Positions 26,482 through 35,288 of a DNA stretch of 64,000 nt are shown one piece after another. The notes beneath the pieces were generated by a model. That model saw only the letters and a list, made by a program, of their open reading frames with translations, ran no database searches and was not told where the DNA came from. The position numbers and the translations under genes are program-made. The stretch is from assembly GCF_001457795.1 (NCBI RefSeq), contig NZ_LN898210.1, positions 124,001 through 188,000 on the forward strand. Reading direction: 5' to 3'. Numbering within the stretch: position 1 is the first letter of the stretch; each line of letters opens with the position of its first letter. Origin of the DNA: Olsenella massiliensis (lineage in GTDB: Bacteria > Actinomycetota > Coriobacteriia > Coriobacteriales > Atopobiaceae).

Positions 26482-27504
26482 CTAGCCCTCCTCGTCCGCC
26501 CTGACGGCCTCCCTGACGAGCGCGATGCGCCGCATGGCATCGGCGAACTGTCGAGGCGTCAACGCCTGGGCGCCGTCCGACCAGGCCTCGCTGGGATGGT
26601 CATGGACCTCGACCTCGAGTCCGTCGGCACCTGCCGCCACGGCCGCGTAGGCGATGGGGCGCACGTAGCGGGCGTGTCCCGTGGCATGGCTGGGGTCGCC
26701 GATGACGGGAAGGTGGGAGAGGCGGTGGAGGACGGGTATCGCGTTGACGTCAAAGGTGTTCCTCGTACGCGTCTCGAAGGTGCGGATTCCTCGCTCGCAG
26801 AGCATGACGTTGGGGTTGCCCTCGCTCATGACGTACTCCGCCGCCATGAGCAGCTCGTCGATCATGAGGCCCGACCCGCGCTTGAGCAGGACGGGCACCT
26901 TCGTCTTTCCCACCTCCCTGAGCAGGGCGAAGTTCTGGGAGTTGCGCGCGCCCACCTGCATGACGTCCACGCCCTTGTCGAGGAAGGTCTGGACGTCGCG
27001 GGGGTCCATGACCTCGCTGACCACCGGGAGGTCGAGCTCGCCGGCGACCTCCATGAGAAGGTCGAGGCCCCGCTCGCCCATGCCCTGGTACGAGTAGGGG
27101 CTCGTGCGCGGCTTGTAGGCGCCTCCCCGCAGCAGCCCGGCGCCTGCCGCCTTGACGGCGCGCGCGATGGCCCTGAGGCCCTCGCCCTCGACGGAGCAGG
27201 GGCCGGCGATCACCTGGAAGCTGCCGCCCCCGACCAGGACGCCGTGGCCGCAGTCTATGACGGTGTCCGCGGGATGGAACTTGCGGTTTGCCTTCTTGAA
27301 GGGCTCGGAGACGCGGCGCACCTGGTCAACGATGTCCAGCGACTCGAGGAGGAGGGGGTCGATCTGCGTGGTGTCGCCGATGATGCCCACGATGGTCTCG
27401 CTGGCGCCCTGCGACACGTTGGTCTTGAAGCCGCGCCTCTCGATCCACGAGACGAAGTGGTCGAGCTGGTCCTGCGTGGCGGTCTCGTTGATGATGGCGA
27501 TCAT
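26482..27504 (-). CDS. aroF: 3-deoxy-7-phosphoheptulonate (DAHP) synthase, class I-beta
   Basis: Condenses PEP and erythrose 4-phosphate, the entry step of the shikimate pathway. The 340-residue protein has an N-terminal ferredoxin-like regulatory domain (about residues 1-70, MIAIINETATQDQLDHFV...) and the catalytic barrel: VIAGPCSVEGE, LRGGAYKPRTSPYSYQG, VGARNSQNFALL, LLKRGSG and the C-terminal VHDHP. This architecture is the type I-beta form, in which the N-terminal domain mediates feedback inhibition. ATG 27504 has better spacing to the G-rich ribosome site than an in-frame ATG at 27513. First gene of the aromatic operon. Confidence 0.94.
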   Translation of the reverse strand: MIAIINETATQDQLDHFVSWIERRGFKTNVSQGASETIVGIIGDTTQIDPLLLESLDIVDQVRRVSEPFKKANRKFHPADTVIDCGHGVLVGGGSFQVIAGPCSVEGEGLRAIARAVKAAGAGLLRGGAYKPRTSPYSYQGMGERGLDLLMEVAGELDLPVVSEVMDPRDVQTFLDKGVDVMQVGARNSQNFALLREVGKTKVPVLLKRGSGLMIDELLMAAEYVMSEGNPNVMLCERGIRTFETRTRNTFDVNAIPVLHRLSHLPVIGDPSHATGHARYVRPIAYAAVAAGADGLEVEVHDHPSEAWSDGAQALTPRQFADAMRRIALVREAVRADEEG

Positions 27505-27555
27505 GTGCGGCATCCGCCCCCTCGTCGGCGCCGACGGCGCCGGTCCATATGAATG

Positions 27556-27584
27556 GGCCGGCCGCGCCTGATGCGCGGCCGGCC
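27556..27584 (-). terminator. Hairpin between tRNA-Arg and aroF
   Basis: GGCCGGCCGCGC and GCGCGGCCGGCC make a perfect 12-bp stem with a 5-base loop, immediately 3' of the tRNA on the same strand and upstream of aroF. There is no T tract. It may end the tRNA transcript or let part of it continue into the aromatic operon. Confidence 0.55.
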
Positions 27585-27595
27585 ACAGACATGTC

Positions 27596-27672
27596 TGGTG
27601 ACCCCAGTGGGGTTCGAACCCACGACCTTTCGCTCCGGAGGCGAACGCTCTGATCCACTGAGCTATGGGGCC
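27596..27672 (-). tRNA. tRNA-Arg (anticodon CCG)
   Basis: Read on the minus strand, the acceptor stem GGCCCCA pairs with TGGGGTC. The anticodon stem TTCGC/GCGAA closes a seven-base loop CTCCGGA with anticodon CCG. The T arm contains GTTCGAACC, and CCA is encoded. A perfect TATAAT at 27690-27685, 12 bases upstream of the mature 5' end, is the probable -10 element. It reads CGG codons. Confidence 0.97.
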
Positions 27673-27771
27673 ATGCGAGAAGAGATTATAGCGAATGTGG
27701 CCCGCGCGGGTGCGTGTTGCGTGATAATCATGGCGCAGAAGACGACAATTCACATTGTTACGGGAGCCGCC

Positions 27772-30462
27772 ATGCCATCCATCGTTGAGTCCCTCAGCGC
27801 CGAGACCTTCAGCACGGCCGTCATCGACGCACGCAGGCCCAAGACCCTCGAGGCGGGCGGCGTCCGTCGTCGCTACGTCGACGTGAGCGCGATCCCGGGG
27901 GCCGACAGGCTTCCCCGTGCCCTCGTCATCCTGCTTGAGAACTGCGTGCGCCGCGCCCGCACGGACGACGACGCGGTGCGCTTCGCCCGTCGCGTCGTCG
28001 AGGCGGGCCTCGCCGGCTCCCAGGGCGAGGAGATCGAGTTCATGCCCGCCCGCGTGCTCTTTCAGGACTTCACCGGCGTCCCCGTCTTCGTTGACGTAGC
28101 CGCCATGCGCGACGCGATGGTCGCCCGCGGCGGTGACCCCTCCCGCGTGAACCCGCGCATTCCCTGCACGCTCGTGGTGGACCACTCCGTCGTCGCCGAC
28201 TGTGCCGGCGAGCCGGACGCGGCCGAGCGCAACGAGGCGCTCGAGGCCGAGCGCAACGCGGAGCGCTTCGCCTTCCTCAAGTGGGCGAGTACGGCCTTTC
28301 AGAACGTCGACATCGTCCCTCCCGCAGGTGGCATCTGCCATCAGCTCAACATAGAGCGCTTCTGCACCGTCGTCGGGACCGACGCCCTGGCCGCCGGCGA
28401 GCTTGCCTGCTTTGACACCCTGGTGGGCACGGACTCCCACACCCCCACGGCCAACGGCCTCGGCGTCCTGGGCTGGGGGGTCGGCGGCATCGAGGCGGAG
28501 GCCGCCGCCCTGGGCCAGCCCATCTCCCTGCTCGTTCCGCCCGTGGTCGAGCTCAGGCTCGTCGGCGCCCTGGGTGACGGCGTCTCGGGCATGGACCTCG
28601 CCCTCACGGTCGCCAAGCTGCTGCGAGACGCCAAGGTCGTCGGGGCGCTCGTCGAGGTCACGGGGGAGGGGGTCGGCGCCCTCACGCCCACGCAGCGCGC
28701 CTGCGTCGCCAACATGACGCCCGAATACGGCTGCACGACCACGCTCTTCCCCGTGGACGAGGCGGCCCTCGACTACCTCAGACTCACGGGCCGGCCGGCC
28801 GGCGACGTCGACTTCGCAAAGGCCTACCTGCGCGCCGAGGGGGTCTTCGGCACCCGGCGGGGCCGTCGCTACGCCCGCACCCTAAAGCTCGACCTCGCCC
28901 GGGTCACGACCTCCCTCGCCGGCCCCTCGCGCCCCCACGCCCTCGTCACGCCCGCCGGGCTCAGGGAGCGATTCCGCCGCGCGGCGGAGGAGCATGGCAA
29001 CGGCGACCTGACGGCCCGCTTTGACGTCACGGTGGGGGGGACGACCCACTCGCTGGGCCACGGGACGCTCGCCCTGGCGGCCATCACCAGCTGCACCACG
29101 GCGACCGACCCCGCCATGATGGTCGCGGCGGGACTTCTCGCCCGGCGCGCCGTACGTCGGGGCCTGAGTCCCAAGCCCTGGGTCAAGCGCATCTTCGCAC
29201 CGGGAAGCCGCGCCACGGAGCTCACCCTCGCCCGCGCCGGGCTTACGGAGCCCCTCTTCAGGCTCGGGTTCTTCACCTGCGGCTTTGGCTGCATGAGCTG
29301 CATCGGCAACTCGGGCGAGATCGACGCGGGCCTCAAGGCGCAGGCGAGCCGCATGGAGCTCACGAGCGTCCTGTCGGGCAACCGCAACTTTGACGGGCGC
29401 ATCTCGCCCGACGTCGCCCAGAACTACCTGTGCCAGCCGGCCCTCGTGGTCGCCTACGCCCTGGCGGGGACGCTCGACATCGACCTGTCACGAGAGCCCG
29501 TCGGCATCGCCTCGGACGGACGGCCCGTCATGCTGCGCGAGCTCATGCCCACGAGCGAGGAGCTGTCTCGGGTGCTCTCGGAGGTCCTCTCGCCCGACCT
29601 CTATCGCGAGGGGACCCGAGGCCTCTTCGAGGGCTCCGAGGCCTGGCGACGGATCAAGGTGCCCGAGGGCAGCACCTTCGCGTGGGACGAGGCGTCAACC
29701 TACATTCGCCGCGCGCCCTACTTCGAGCTTGCCAGGCCCGCCGACGTGGTGACGATCGAGGGCGCGCGCATCCTGGCGCTGCTGGGCGACTTCGTGACCA
29801 CCGACCACATCTCGCCCGCGGGCACCATCGTGAAGGACGCCCCCGCAGCGGCCTACCTGCGCGAGCACGGCGTGGCGGAGCGGGACTTCAACAGCTACGG
29901 GAGCCGGCGGGGCAATCATGACGTAATGGTGCGAGGCACCTTCGCCAATGTCCGCCTCGAGAACGCGCTGGCCGACGGTCGCAGGGGCTGGTGGACCACC
30001 GACCAGCTCGACGGGCGGGTAAAGCCCATCTTCGACGCCGCCGAGCACTATCGCTCCCGGGGGGTTGCCTCCGTGGTCGTGGCCGGCAGGATGTACGGCT
30101 CGGGGTCCAGCCGCGACTGGGCGGCGAAGGGACCCCTGCTTTTGGGCGTGCGCGCGGTCATCGCCGAGAGCTTCGAGCGCATACACCGCTCCAACCTCGT
30201 CCAGATGGGCATCGTGCCCCTCGAGTTCACGGACGGCCAGTCGGCGTCCTCGCTCGGCCTCAGGGGAGACGAGCTCATCGACGTCGGGCCCATCGATCTC
30301 TCTCGGCCGACGGGCGCGCCCGCGCGCTGTCGGGTCGTGGCGCGCGCCGGCGACGGTCGCGCGACGGCCTTTGAGTGCCGCGTCAGGATCGACACGCCCA
30401 TGGAGGGCAGGTTCGTCGCGCGCGGCGGCATCCTCCCGTACGTGCTCGACCAGATGACGTAG
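27772..30462 (+). CDS. acnA: Aconitate hydratase (AcnA type)
   Basis: [4Fe-4S] enzyme interconverting citrate and isocitrate. The 896-residue length and domain order (three N-terminal domains, linker, C-terminal swivel domain) fit AcnA/IRP1. Visible motifs are NVDIVPPAGGICHQLN, TLVGTDSHTPTANGLGVLGWG, VTTDHISPAG, RRGNHDVMVRGTFANVR and GSGSSRDWAAKGP. Cluster cysteines are in AITSCTTATDP and FGCMSCIGNSG. These two segments differ from the usual SCTNTSNP and CTTCIGNSG. ATG 27772 with CGGGAG upstream is chosen; the longer open frame crosses the tRNA. Confidence 0.93.
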   Translation: MPSIVESLSAETFSTAVIDARRPKTLEAGGVRRRYVDVSAIPGADRLPRALVILLENCVRRARTDDDAVRFARRVVEAGLAGSQGEEIEFMPARVLFQDFTGVPVFVDVAAMRDAMVARGGDPSRVNPRIPCTLVVDHSVVADCAGEPDAAERNEALEAERNAERFAFLKWASTAFQNVDIVPPAGGICHQLNIERFCTVVGTDALAAGELACFDTLVGTDSHTPTANGLGVLGWGVGGIEAEAAALGQPISLLVPPVVELRLVGALGDGVSGMDLALTVAKLLRDAKVVGALVEVTGEGVGALTPTQRACVANMTPEYGCTTTLFPVDEAALDYLRLTGRPAGDVDFAKAYLRAEGVFGTRRGRRYARTLKLDLARVTTSLAGPSRPHALVTPAGLRERFRRAAEEHGNGDLTARFDVTVGGTTHSLGHGTLALAAITSCTTATDPAMMVAAGLLARRAVRRGLSPKPWVKRIFAPGSRATELTLARAGLTEPLFRLGFFTCGFGCMSCIGNSGEIDAGLKAQASRMELTSVLSGNRNFDGRISPDVAQNYLCQPALVVAYALAGTLDIDLSREPVGIASDGRPVMLRELMPTSEELSRVLSEVLSPDLYREGTRGLFEGSEAWRRIKVPEGSTFAWDEASTYIRRAPYFELARPADVVTIEGARILALLGDFVTTDHISPAGTIVKDAPAAAYLREHGVAERDFNSYGSRRGNHDVMVRGTFANVRLENALADGRRGWWTTDQLDGRVKPIFDAAEHYRSRGVASVVVAGRMYGSGSSRDWAAKGPLLLGVRAVIAESFERIHRSNLVQMGIVPLEFTDGQSASSLGLRGDELIDVGPIDLSRPTGAPARCRVVARAGDGRATAFECRVRIDTPMEGRFVARGGILPYVLDQMT

Positions 30463-30609
30463 CGGGCGTGCGCCCCTGCCACCAAGGAGAAGGAACGTGA
30501 TTTGTCCAAACTGCGGCACCCATGTCTCTGACGACGCGCTGCGCTGTCCCGCGTGCCGTTGCGACCTGGGCAGGACGACGGCCCTGCCGCGCCCTCAGGG
30601 CGTCTGGTG

Positions 30610-30671
30610 CGCCCTCGCCGGCGCCTTCGTGCAGAGCGAGAACCTGTAGGCCATGGCGCGCAGGGGAGGCG
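30610..30671 (+). repeat. 62-base copy of the mreB 3' end / mreC start
   Basis: Identical to 34205-34266, including the last codons of mreB, its stop and the mreC ATG. It has no ribosome-site or coding logic here and abuts the mosaic-end sequence, so it reads as a chimeric library fragment. Confidence 0.9.
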
Positions 30672-30709
30672 CTGGCACTAATACACATCTAGATGGGTAT
30701 AAGAGACAG
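30672..30709. other. Fused pair of Tn5/Nextera mosaic ends (imperfect)
   Basis: The 38-base stretch matches two head-to-head 19-base mosaic ends (CTGTCTCTTATACACATCT and its reverse complement) with about four mismatches; the right half is AGATGGGTATAAGAGACAG. This sequence is the hyperactive Tn5 transposase adapter used in library preparation. There is no transposase gene or target duplication. Confidence 0.92.
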
Positions 30710-31211
30710 GGTGCGCCCAGGGTCTGGGGGGCGCCAGCGGGCGCCTCTACGCGAGCGTGGCCGCCTCCGCCGACCGGGCGGCCCGCGACGAGGGCAAGGC
30801 CGCCGCCGACCAGCTGTCGCTTGACATCTCGAACTTGATCCTGTCCATCGCGGACATCGACGTCACGTCCGGCACCTACGCGGCCGACGCCCAGAACATG
30901 TCGACGCTGGGCAACTACCTTCGCAACAGGATGGACGCCCTCGACGCCTGCTGGCGTCGGGCCCTTGCGGTCGAGGACCCCGCGGCGCGCGCCGACGAGA
31001 TAGCGAGCTACCTCTCGTCCTCGGTGGCGGCAAGCTGGAAGGGCCAGTTTGACCAGGCCTATGAAGCCATGGCGCCCCAGGCTCGCTAGCTGCGGGCGGG
31101 GCGCCCCGTCCTCTGCCGAATATGTGAACGGAGGGGATGCGCTGATAGAATATCGTGAGGAAATCATGTCTCCGCAGCCGGTCTGCGGCCGTCACGAGGG
31201 GGAATCTGCGC

Positions 31212-31751
31212 ATGGGCCTTTTTGGCGATACGCTGCACACGCCCGGCTACGAGCTCAGCGGGCACGAGGTCGCCGTCTTTGACACGAGCCAGGGCACGAT
31301 TCGCGTGAGCCTGGACGGCGCGGGCGCGCCCATCCATGTTGCCAACTTCTGCGAGCTTGCGAGCGCCGGCTTCTATGACGGGCTCAAGTTCCATCGCTAC
31401 GTGCCTGGCTTCGTGATCCAGGGGGGCTGCCCCAACACGCGCGAGATGGACCCTGAGGACGTCGCCGCCGGCAAGGCGGGCCCCGACGGCCGACCCGGGA
31501 CGGGCGGCCCCGGCTACTGCATCCACGAGGAGTACAGCACCAACCCTCGCAACAGCCACGTTGACGGCGCGCTCGCCATGGCGCGCTCCCAGCTGCCCAA
31601 CTCGGCGGGCTCCCAGTTCTACTTCTGCCTGGGTCCCCAGCATGGCCTCGACGACGGCTATACCGTCTTTGGGACCACGAGCGAGGGGATGGATGTCATT
31701 GGCAGGCTTCGCGCCGGCGACGTCATCAACTCCATTAGAATAGAGGGCTAG
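31212..31751 (+). CDS. Peptidyl-prolyl cis-trans isomerase, cyclophilin type
   Basis: A 179-residue cyclophilin that catalyses proline isomerisation during protein folding. Motifs are VANFCELASAGFYDGLKFHRYVPGF in part (FYDGLKFHRYVPGFVIQGG, catalytic Arg), ALAMARSQLPNSAGSQFYF and GYTVFGTTSEGMDV. No signal peptide or lipobox is visible, so it is probably cytosolic. ATG 31212 with GAGGGGG upstream is chosen over the longer open frame. It is followed after 38 bases by a TPR protein gene. Confidence 0.94.
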   Translation: MGLFGDTLHTPGYELSGHEVAVFDTSQGTIRVSLDGAGAPIHVANFCELASAGFYDGLKFHRYVPGFVIQGGCPNTREMDPEDVAAGKAGPDGRPGTGGPGYCIHEEYSTNPRNSHVDGALAMARSQLPNSAGSQFYFCLGPQHGLDDGYTVFGTTSEGMDVIGRLRAGDVINSIRIEG

Positions 31752-31789
31752 GGACCTCTTGGCCCTGACGCCTAGTTTGGGAGGTTAGC

Positions 31790-33154
31790 GTGAATCAGCA
31801 GGCATTCGACGCAGGCAAGGCCGCGCTTCAGCGCGGCGACGTGCCTGAGGCAGTACGGCAGCTCAGCGCGGCGAAGGGCCCCGGCGAGGTGTCAGGCGCC
31901 GTGGACCATCAGCTGGGCAACTGCTTCATGAGGATGGGCCGCTACGCCGACGCCGCACGCTGCTACGCCGACGCCCTCCAGGACAGGTCCTACGGGCACG
32001 CCGGCGCGCTCGCGTGCAACCGCGGTCGCGCCCTGCTGGCCGCCAATCGTCCCCAGGAGGCGGTCGCATCCCTCACGATGGCCGTCAAGGACGAGGGCTA
32101 CCCGACCCCCTACAAGGCCTACCTGGCCCTGGGCGACGCCTACAAGCGCCTGGGCAACGTCCGCGAGGCGGGCGTCGCCTATCGCAGCGCCGCCATCGAC
32201 GAGAACAACCCCAACCCCTCCGCCGCCCTGCGCGAGTTGGGCGGGTCGTTCATGCAGATGGGCCGTGCCGTGGACGCGGTCGAGGCATATCGCACCGCGC
32301 TCGACTTCTCCCAGCCGCTCGGCGGGCAGAACGCCATCTATGGCGACCTCGGCCTGGCCTACGTGGCCGCCAACCGCATGAGCGAGGCCGTGGACGCCTT
32401 CGCCCACGCGACGGCCGACGGCAGCTACCAGCTGCGTCCCGAGGTCCAGGCCGCCTATGACGCCGCTCAGAAGGCCGTTCGCGCCATCCAGGGCGGCGGC
32501 CCCTCCGAGACGGACGCCTTCCTCGCCGCCGCCGGCTACGGCGCCGGCGTCGACCCCCTCGACCCCACGGGGGCCACGGGCGAGTTCATGCCCTCTCCCG
32601 AGGACACGGGCTTCTTCTCCGTCACCGAGGCGGAGCTCGTCGAGCAGGACCGGCACGACCGCAAGATCCGCCGCAAGCACAAGCACCGCGGCCTCAAGGC
32701 GTTCCTCATCCTGCTGCTTCTGCTCGTCCTCGTCGCGGGCGCCCTCGGCCTCGCCTTCTACCGGGGCTATGGCTGGCCCACGCAGGACAGCGTCGTCGAG
32801 AGCCTCTTCAGTGCCAACGCCTCGGGCGGCGACGTCACGCCGTATCTCGCCTCAGGCGTCTCGGGCGAGCAGCGCGCGCAGATTCAGACCCTGCTTCCCA
32901 CGACCGTGTCCTCCGTCGGCGTCAGCGACGTGACTCGCTCCATGACGAGCTCGCAGCTGACCGCCACGGCAACGCTTCCCGCCGGCGGAGCCCAGCAGTA
33001 CCATGTCACGCTCGTGCGTGACGGCATCGGCTGGAAGGTCTCCTCCGTCGAGGTCGCCTACGCCTCGCGGACCGAGGACTCGACCACCGTCTCCCCTGAC
33101 TCGTCCGTCGGCACGTCCACCGGCACCATTCCGTCAACCACGACGTCGAACTAG
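31790..33154 (+). CDS. TPR-repeat protein with a single membrane helix
   Basis: A 454-residue protein starting at GTG with GGGAGG upstream. Residues 1-235 form about six tetratricopeptide-like repeats (for example QLGNCFMRMGRYADAARCYA and ALGDAYKRLGNVREAGVAY). An acidic linker follows, then a Lys/Arg-rich stretch (RKIRRKHKHRG), one transmembrane helix at about 303-323, and a Ser/Thr-rich exported C-terminal domain of about 130 residues. The predicted topology puts the TPR part in the cytoplasm. Lying directly ahead of mreB, it may be a scaffold for envelope proteins; that is inference. Confidence 0.75.
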   Translation: MNQQAFDAGKAALQRGDVPEAVRQLSAAKGPGEVSGAVDHQLGNCFMRMGRYADAARCYADALQDRSYGHAGALACNRGRALLAANRPQEAVASLTMAVKDEGYPTPYKAYLALGDAYKRLGNVREAGVAYRSAAIDENNPNPSAALRELGGSFMQMGRAVDAVEAYRTALDFSQPLGGQNAIYGDLGLAYVAANRMSEAVDAFAHATADGSYQLRPEVQAAYDAAQKAVRAIQGGGPSETDAFLAAAGYGAGVDPLDPTGATGEFMPSPEDTGFFSVTEAELVEQDRHDRKIRRKHKHRGLKAFLILLLLLVLVAGALGLAFYRGYGWPTQDSVVESLFSANASGGDVTPYLASGVSGEQRAQIQTLLPTTVSSVGVSDVTRSMTSSQLTATATLPAGGAQQYHVTLVRDGIGWKVSSVEVAYASRTEDSTTVSPDSSVGTSTGTIPSTTTSN

Positions 33155-33197
33155 GCCTGGCGGGCCCGCCGCCCGCCGATGCGATTGGATAGAACCA

Positions 33198-34244
33198 ATG
33201 TCGATTCTCGACTCGCTCTTCGGTGAATATGACGGGGACCTTGCCATCGACCTCGGCACCGCCAACACGCTGGTGGCGGCCAGGGGTCAGGGCATCGTCC
33301 TCAACGAGCCCTCCGTCGTCGCCATCGACCAGAGCGCCGACCGCGTGCTCGCCGTCGGCGCCGACGCGAAGCGCATGATCGGCAGGACCCCCGGGTCGAT
33401 CATCGCGGAGCGTCCCCTCAAGGACGGCGTCATCGCCGACTTTGACGTCACCGAGGTCATGCTGCGCTACTTCATCGAGAAGGCCCGCGGCACGCGGCGC
33501 TATCCCTGGTCGCCGCGGCCGCGCGTCGTCGTCTGCGTGCCCTCTGGCGTCACCTCCGTCGAGAAGCGCGCCGTCTTCGAGGCCACGATCTCCGCCGGCG
33601 CGCGTCAGGCCTACCTCATCGAGGAGCCCATGGCCGCCGCCATCGGCGCCGACCTCCCCATCGAGGACCCGACGGGCTCCATGGTCGTCGACATCGGCGG
33701 CGGCACGACCGAGGTGGCCGTCATCGCCATGGGCGGCATCGTCGTCTCCCAGTCCATCCGGACGGCCGGCGACGAGTTTGACCAGACCATCCTCGAGCAC
33801 GTCCGTGATGCCTACAACCTCTCCATCGGAGAGCGCACCGCAGAGGACATCAAGATCAAGGTCGGCTCCGCCGCGCCGCTGGCCGAGGAGCTTGACGTCG
33901 AGGTCAACGGCCGTGACGTCCTCTCGGGCATGCCCAAGGCCGTCCGCATCGAGTCCGAGGAGATTCGCCGCGCCCTGGACAAGCCCCTTGACGCCGTCAC
34001 GAAGGCCGTCAAGGACGCCTTGGATGTCACCCCGCCCGACCTGGCGAGCGACCTCATGTACTACGGCGTCCTGCTCACGGGCGGCGGCGGCCTCCTGAGG
34101 GGTCTTGACCAGCGCCTGCGAGACGAGACGGGCGTGCCCGTCAACGTGAGTCCCACCGCCCTCGAGAACGTCGTCAACGGCTGCGCCAAGGTCCTCGAGG
34201 CAAACGCCCTCGCCGGCGCCTTCGTGCAGAGCGAGAACCTGTAG
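33198..34244 (+). CDS. mreB: Rod shape-determining protein MreB
   Basis: Actin-like ATPase that guides lateral wall synthesis. The 348-residue protein shows the actin-fold nucleotide motifs: LAIDLGTANTLV (phosphate 1), EEPMAAAIGADLP (connect region), VVDIGGGTTEVAV (phosphate 2) and LLTGGGGLLRGL (adenosine). The start ATG 33198 has only a weak ribosome site (TTGGAT). It begins a tight run mreB-mreC-mreD-PBP2-rodA; mreC follows after three bases. Confidence 0.95.
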   Translation: MSILDSLFGEYDGDLAIDLGTANTLVAARGQGIVLNEPSVVAIDQSADRVLAVGADAKRMIGRTPGSIIAERPLKDGVIADFDVTEVMLRYFIEKARGTRRYPWSPRPRVVVCVPSGVTSVEKRAVFEATISAGARQAYLIEEPMAAAIGADLPIEDPTGSMVVDIGGGTTEVAVIAMGGIVVSQSIRTAGDEFDQTILEHVRDAYNLSIGERTAEDIKIKVGSAAPLAEELDVEVNGRDVLSGMPKAVRIESEEIRRALDKPLDAVTKAVKDALDVTPPDLASDLMYYGVLLTGGGGLLRGLDQRLRDETGVPVNVSPTALENVVNGCAKVLEANALAGAFVQSENL

Positions 34245-34266
34245 GCCATGGCGCGCAGGGGAGGCG
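34205..34266 (+). repeat. Source of the 62-base copy found at 30610-30671
   Basis: Native mreB/mreC junction sequence, present a second time beside the mosaic-end adapter near 30.6 kb. Confidence 0.9.
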
Positions 34267-35252
34267 GGGGCCGGGGCATGCCCGACCTTCGCAGAAGCGA
34301 CTCCGATTCGGGTGCGAGGCTCTTCGTGGTCCTGCTGGCCCTCTCGCTCGTCATGTTCACGATGAGCGCCCGCGAGAACGGCTCAGGCCCCTTCACGGCC
34401 GTCCGCGGCGGCTTCATGACCGTCACGACGCCCATCCGCTATGTGGGCTCGATGCTCACGGTGCCCTTCCAGGGGATCGGCAACGTGGTGGGCAACCTCA
34501 CGGCGGGCCAGGAGACCCTCTCGGACCTCAGGGGTCAGAACGAGCGTCTTCAGGCCGAGAACGCGCGGCTCAGGGAGGAGGCCCAGGCGGCCGGGCGCCT
34601 CCAGGACCTCCTCAAGCTCCAGAGCAGCTACGACCTTCAATCGACGGCGGCGCGCATCATCGCGGCCTCCACGGACTCGTGGTCGCGCACCGTGGTCATC
34701 GACAAGGGAACCAGCTCGGGCTTTGCCGTGGGCATGCCCGTCACGGACTCGACCGGCGTCATAGGGCAGATCGTGGAGTGCGGCGCCACCTCCTCCACGG
34801 TGCGGCTTTTGGGTGACGAGAACTCGAGCGTGTCGGCGATGATCCAGTCGAGCCGCGCCCACGGCGTGCTCACGGGGTCGGCCGACGGGACGCTGCGCCT
34901 GACGCTCATCTCCGCCGACCAGAGCGTCTCGGTGGGCGACTCGGTCGTCACGAGCGGCCTGGGCGGCGTCTACCCCAAGGGGCTTCCCATCGGCAGGGTC
35001 CTGTCGGTCAACAAGAGCGAGGGCGACCTGTACTACAGCATCGTCGTCGAGCCCCTCTCGTCCACCGAGAGCTTTGAGGAGGTCCTGGTCATCACCTCGC
35101 TCACGGAGGGGCAGAAGGCGAGCGCCGACGACATCGCCGCGGCGGACGCGCAGGACGCGTCCGTCGTCAGCGAGGCCGCGCCGCCGGCCGACGAGACCGA
35201 TGCGGGGCCCAAGGACGCCGCGGGCACGACGGCCGCGTCGTCGGCGACGTAG
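34248..35252 (+). CDS. mreC: Rod shape-determining protein MreC
   Basis: Membrane-anchored periplasm-side elongasome protein. The 334-residue product has a short Arg/Gly-rich cytosolic N-terminus, one membrane helix at about 23-41, and a coiled coil at about 88-122 (LSDLRGQNERLQAENARLR). The beta-rich MreC domain contains VIDKGTSSGFAVGMPV and VTSGLGGVYPKGLPIGRV. The C-terminus ends in an Ala/Asp-rich tail of about 45 residues. MreC links MreB, MreD and PBP2/RodA. Confidence 0.94.
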   Translation: MARRGGGGRGMPDLRRSDSDSGARLFVVLLALSLVMFTMSARENGSGPFTAVRGGFMTVTTPIRYVGSMLTVPFQGIGNVVGNLTAGQETLSDLRGQNERLQAENARLREEAQAAGRLQDLLKLQSSYDLQSTAARIIAASTDSWSRTVVIDKGTSSGFAVGMPVTDSTGVIGQIVECGATSSTVRLLGDENSSVSAMIQSSRAHGVLTGSADGTLRLTLISADQSVSVGDSVVTSGLGGVYPKGLPIGRVLSVNKSEGDLYYSIVVEPLSSTESFEEVLVITSLTEGQKASADDIAAADAQDASVVSEAAPPADETDAGPKDAAGTTAASSAT

Positions 35253-35288
35253 CGCCCCGCGGGCGACGAGAAGGAGGAGGGGGCAGAC

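Larger units (their letters stand above)
30497..31089 (+). pseudogene. Zinc-ribbon protein gene interrupted by a sequencing-adapter chimera
   Basis: GTG 30497 (AAGGAGAAGGAAC upstream) begins a zinc ribbon, ICPNCGTHVSDDALRCPACRC, of which CPNC and CPAC are the ligand pairs. After about residue 38 the frame enters 62 bases copied from the mreB/mreC junction, then a fused Tn5 mosaic end (30672-30709). Coding resumes in another frame at about 30712 and ends at 31089. That part encodes a soluble helical domain with LYASVAASADRAARDEGK and a C-terminal SSSVAASWKGQFDQAYEAM. It is probably one zinc-ribbon protein in the organism, with part missing here. The helical domain has no recognised function. 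Confidence 0.7.
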
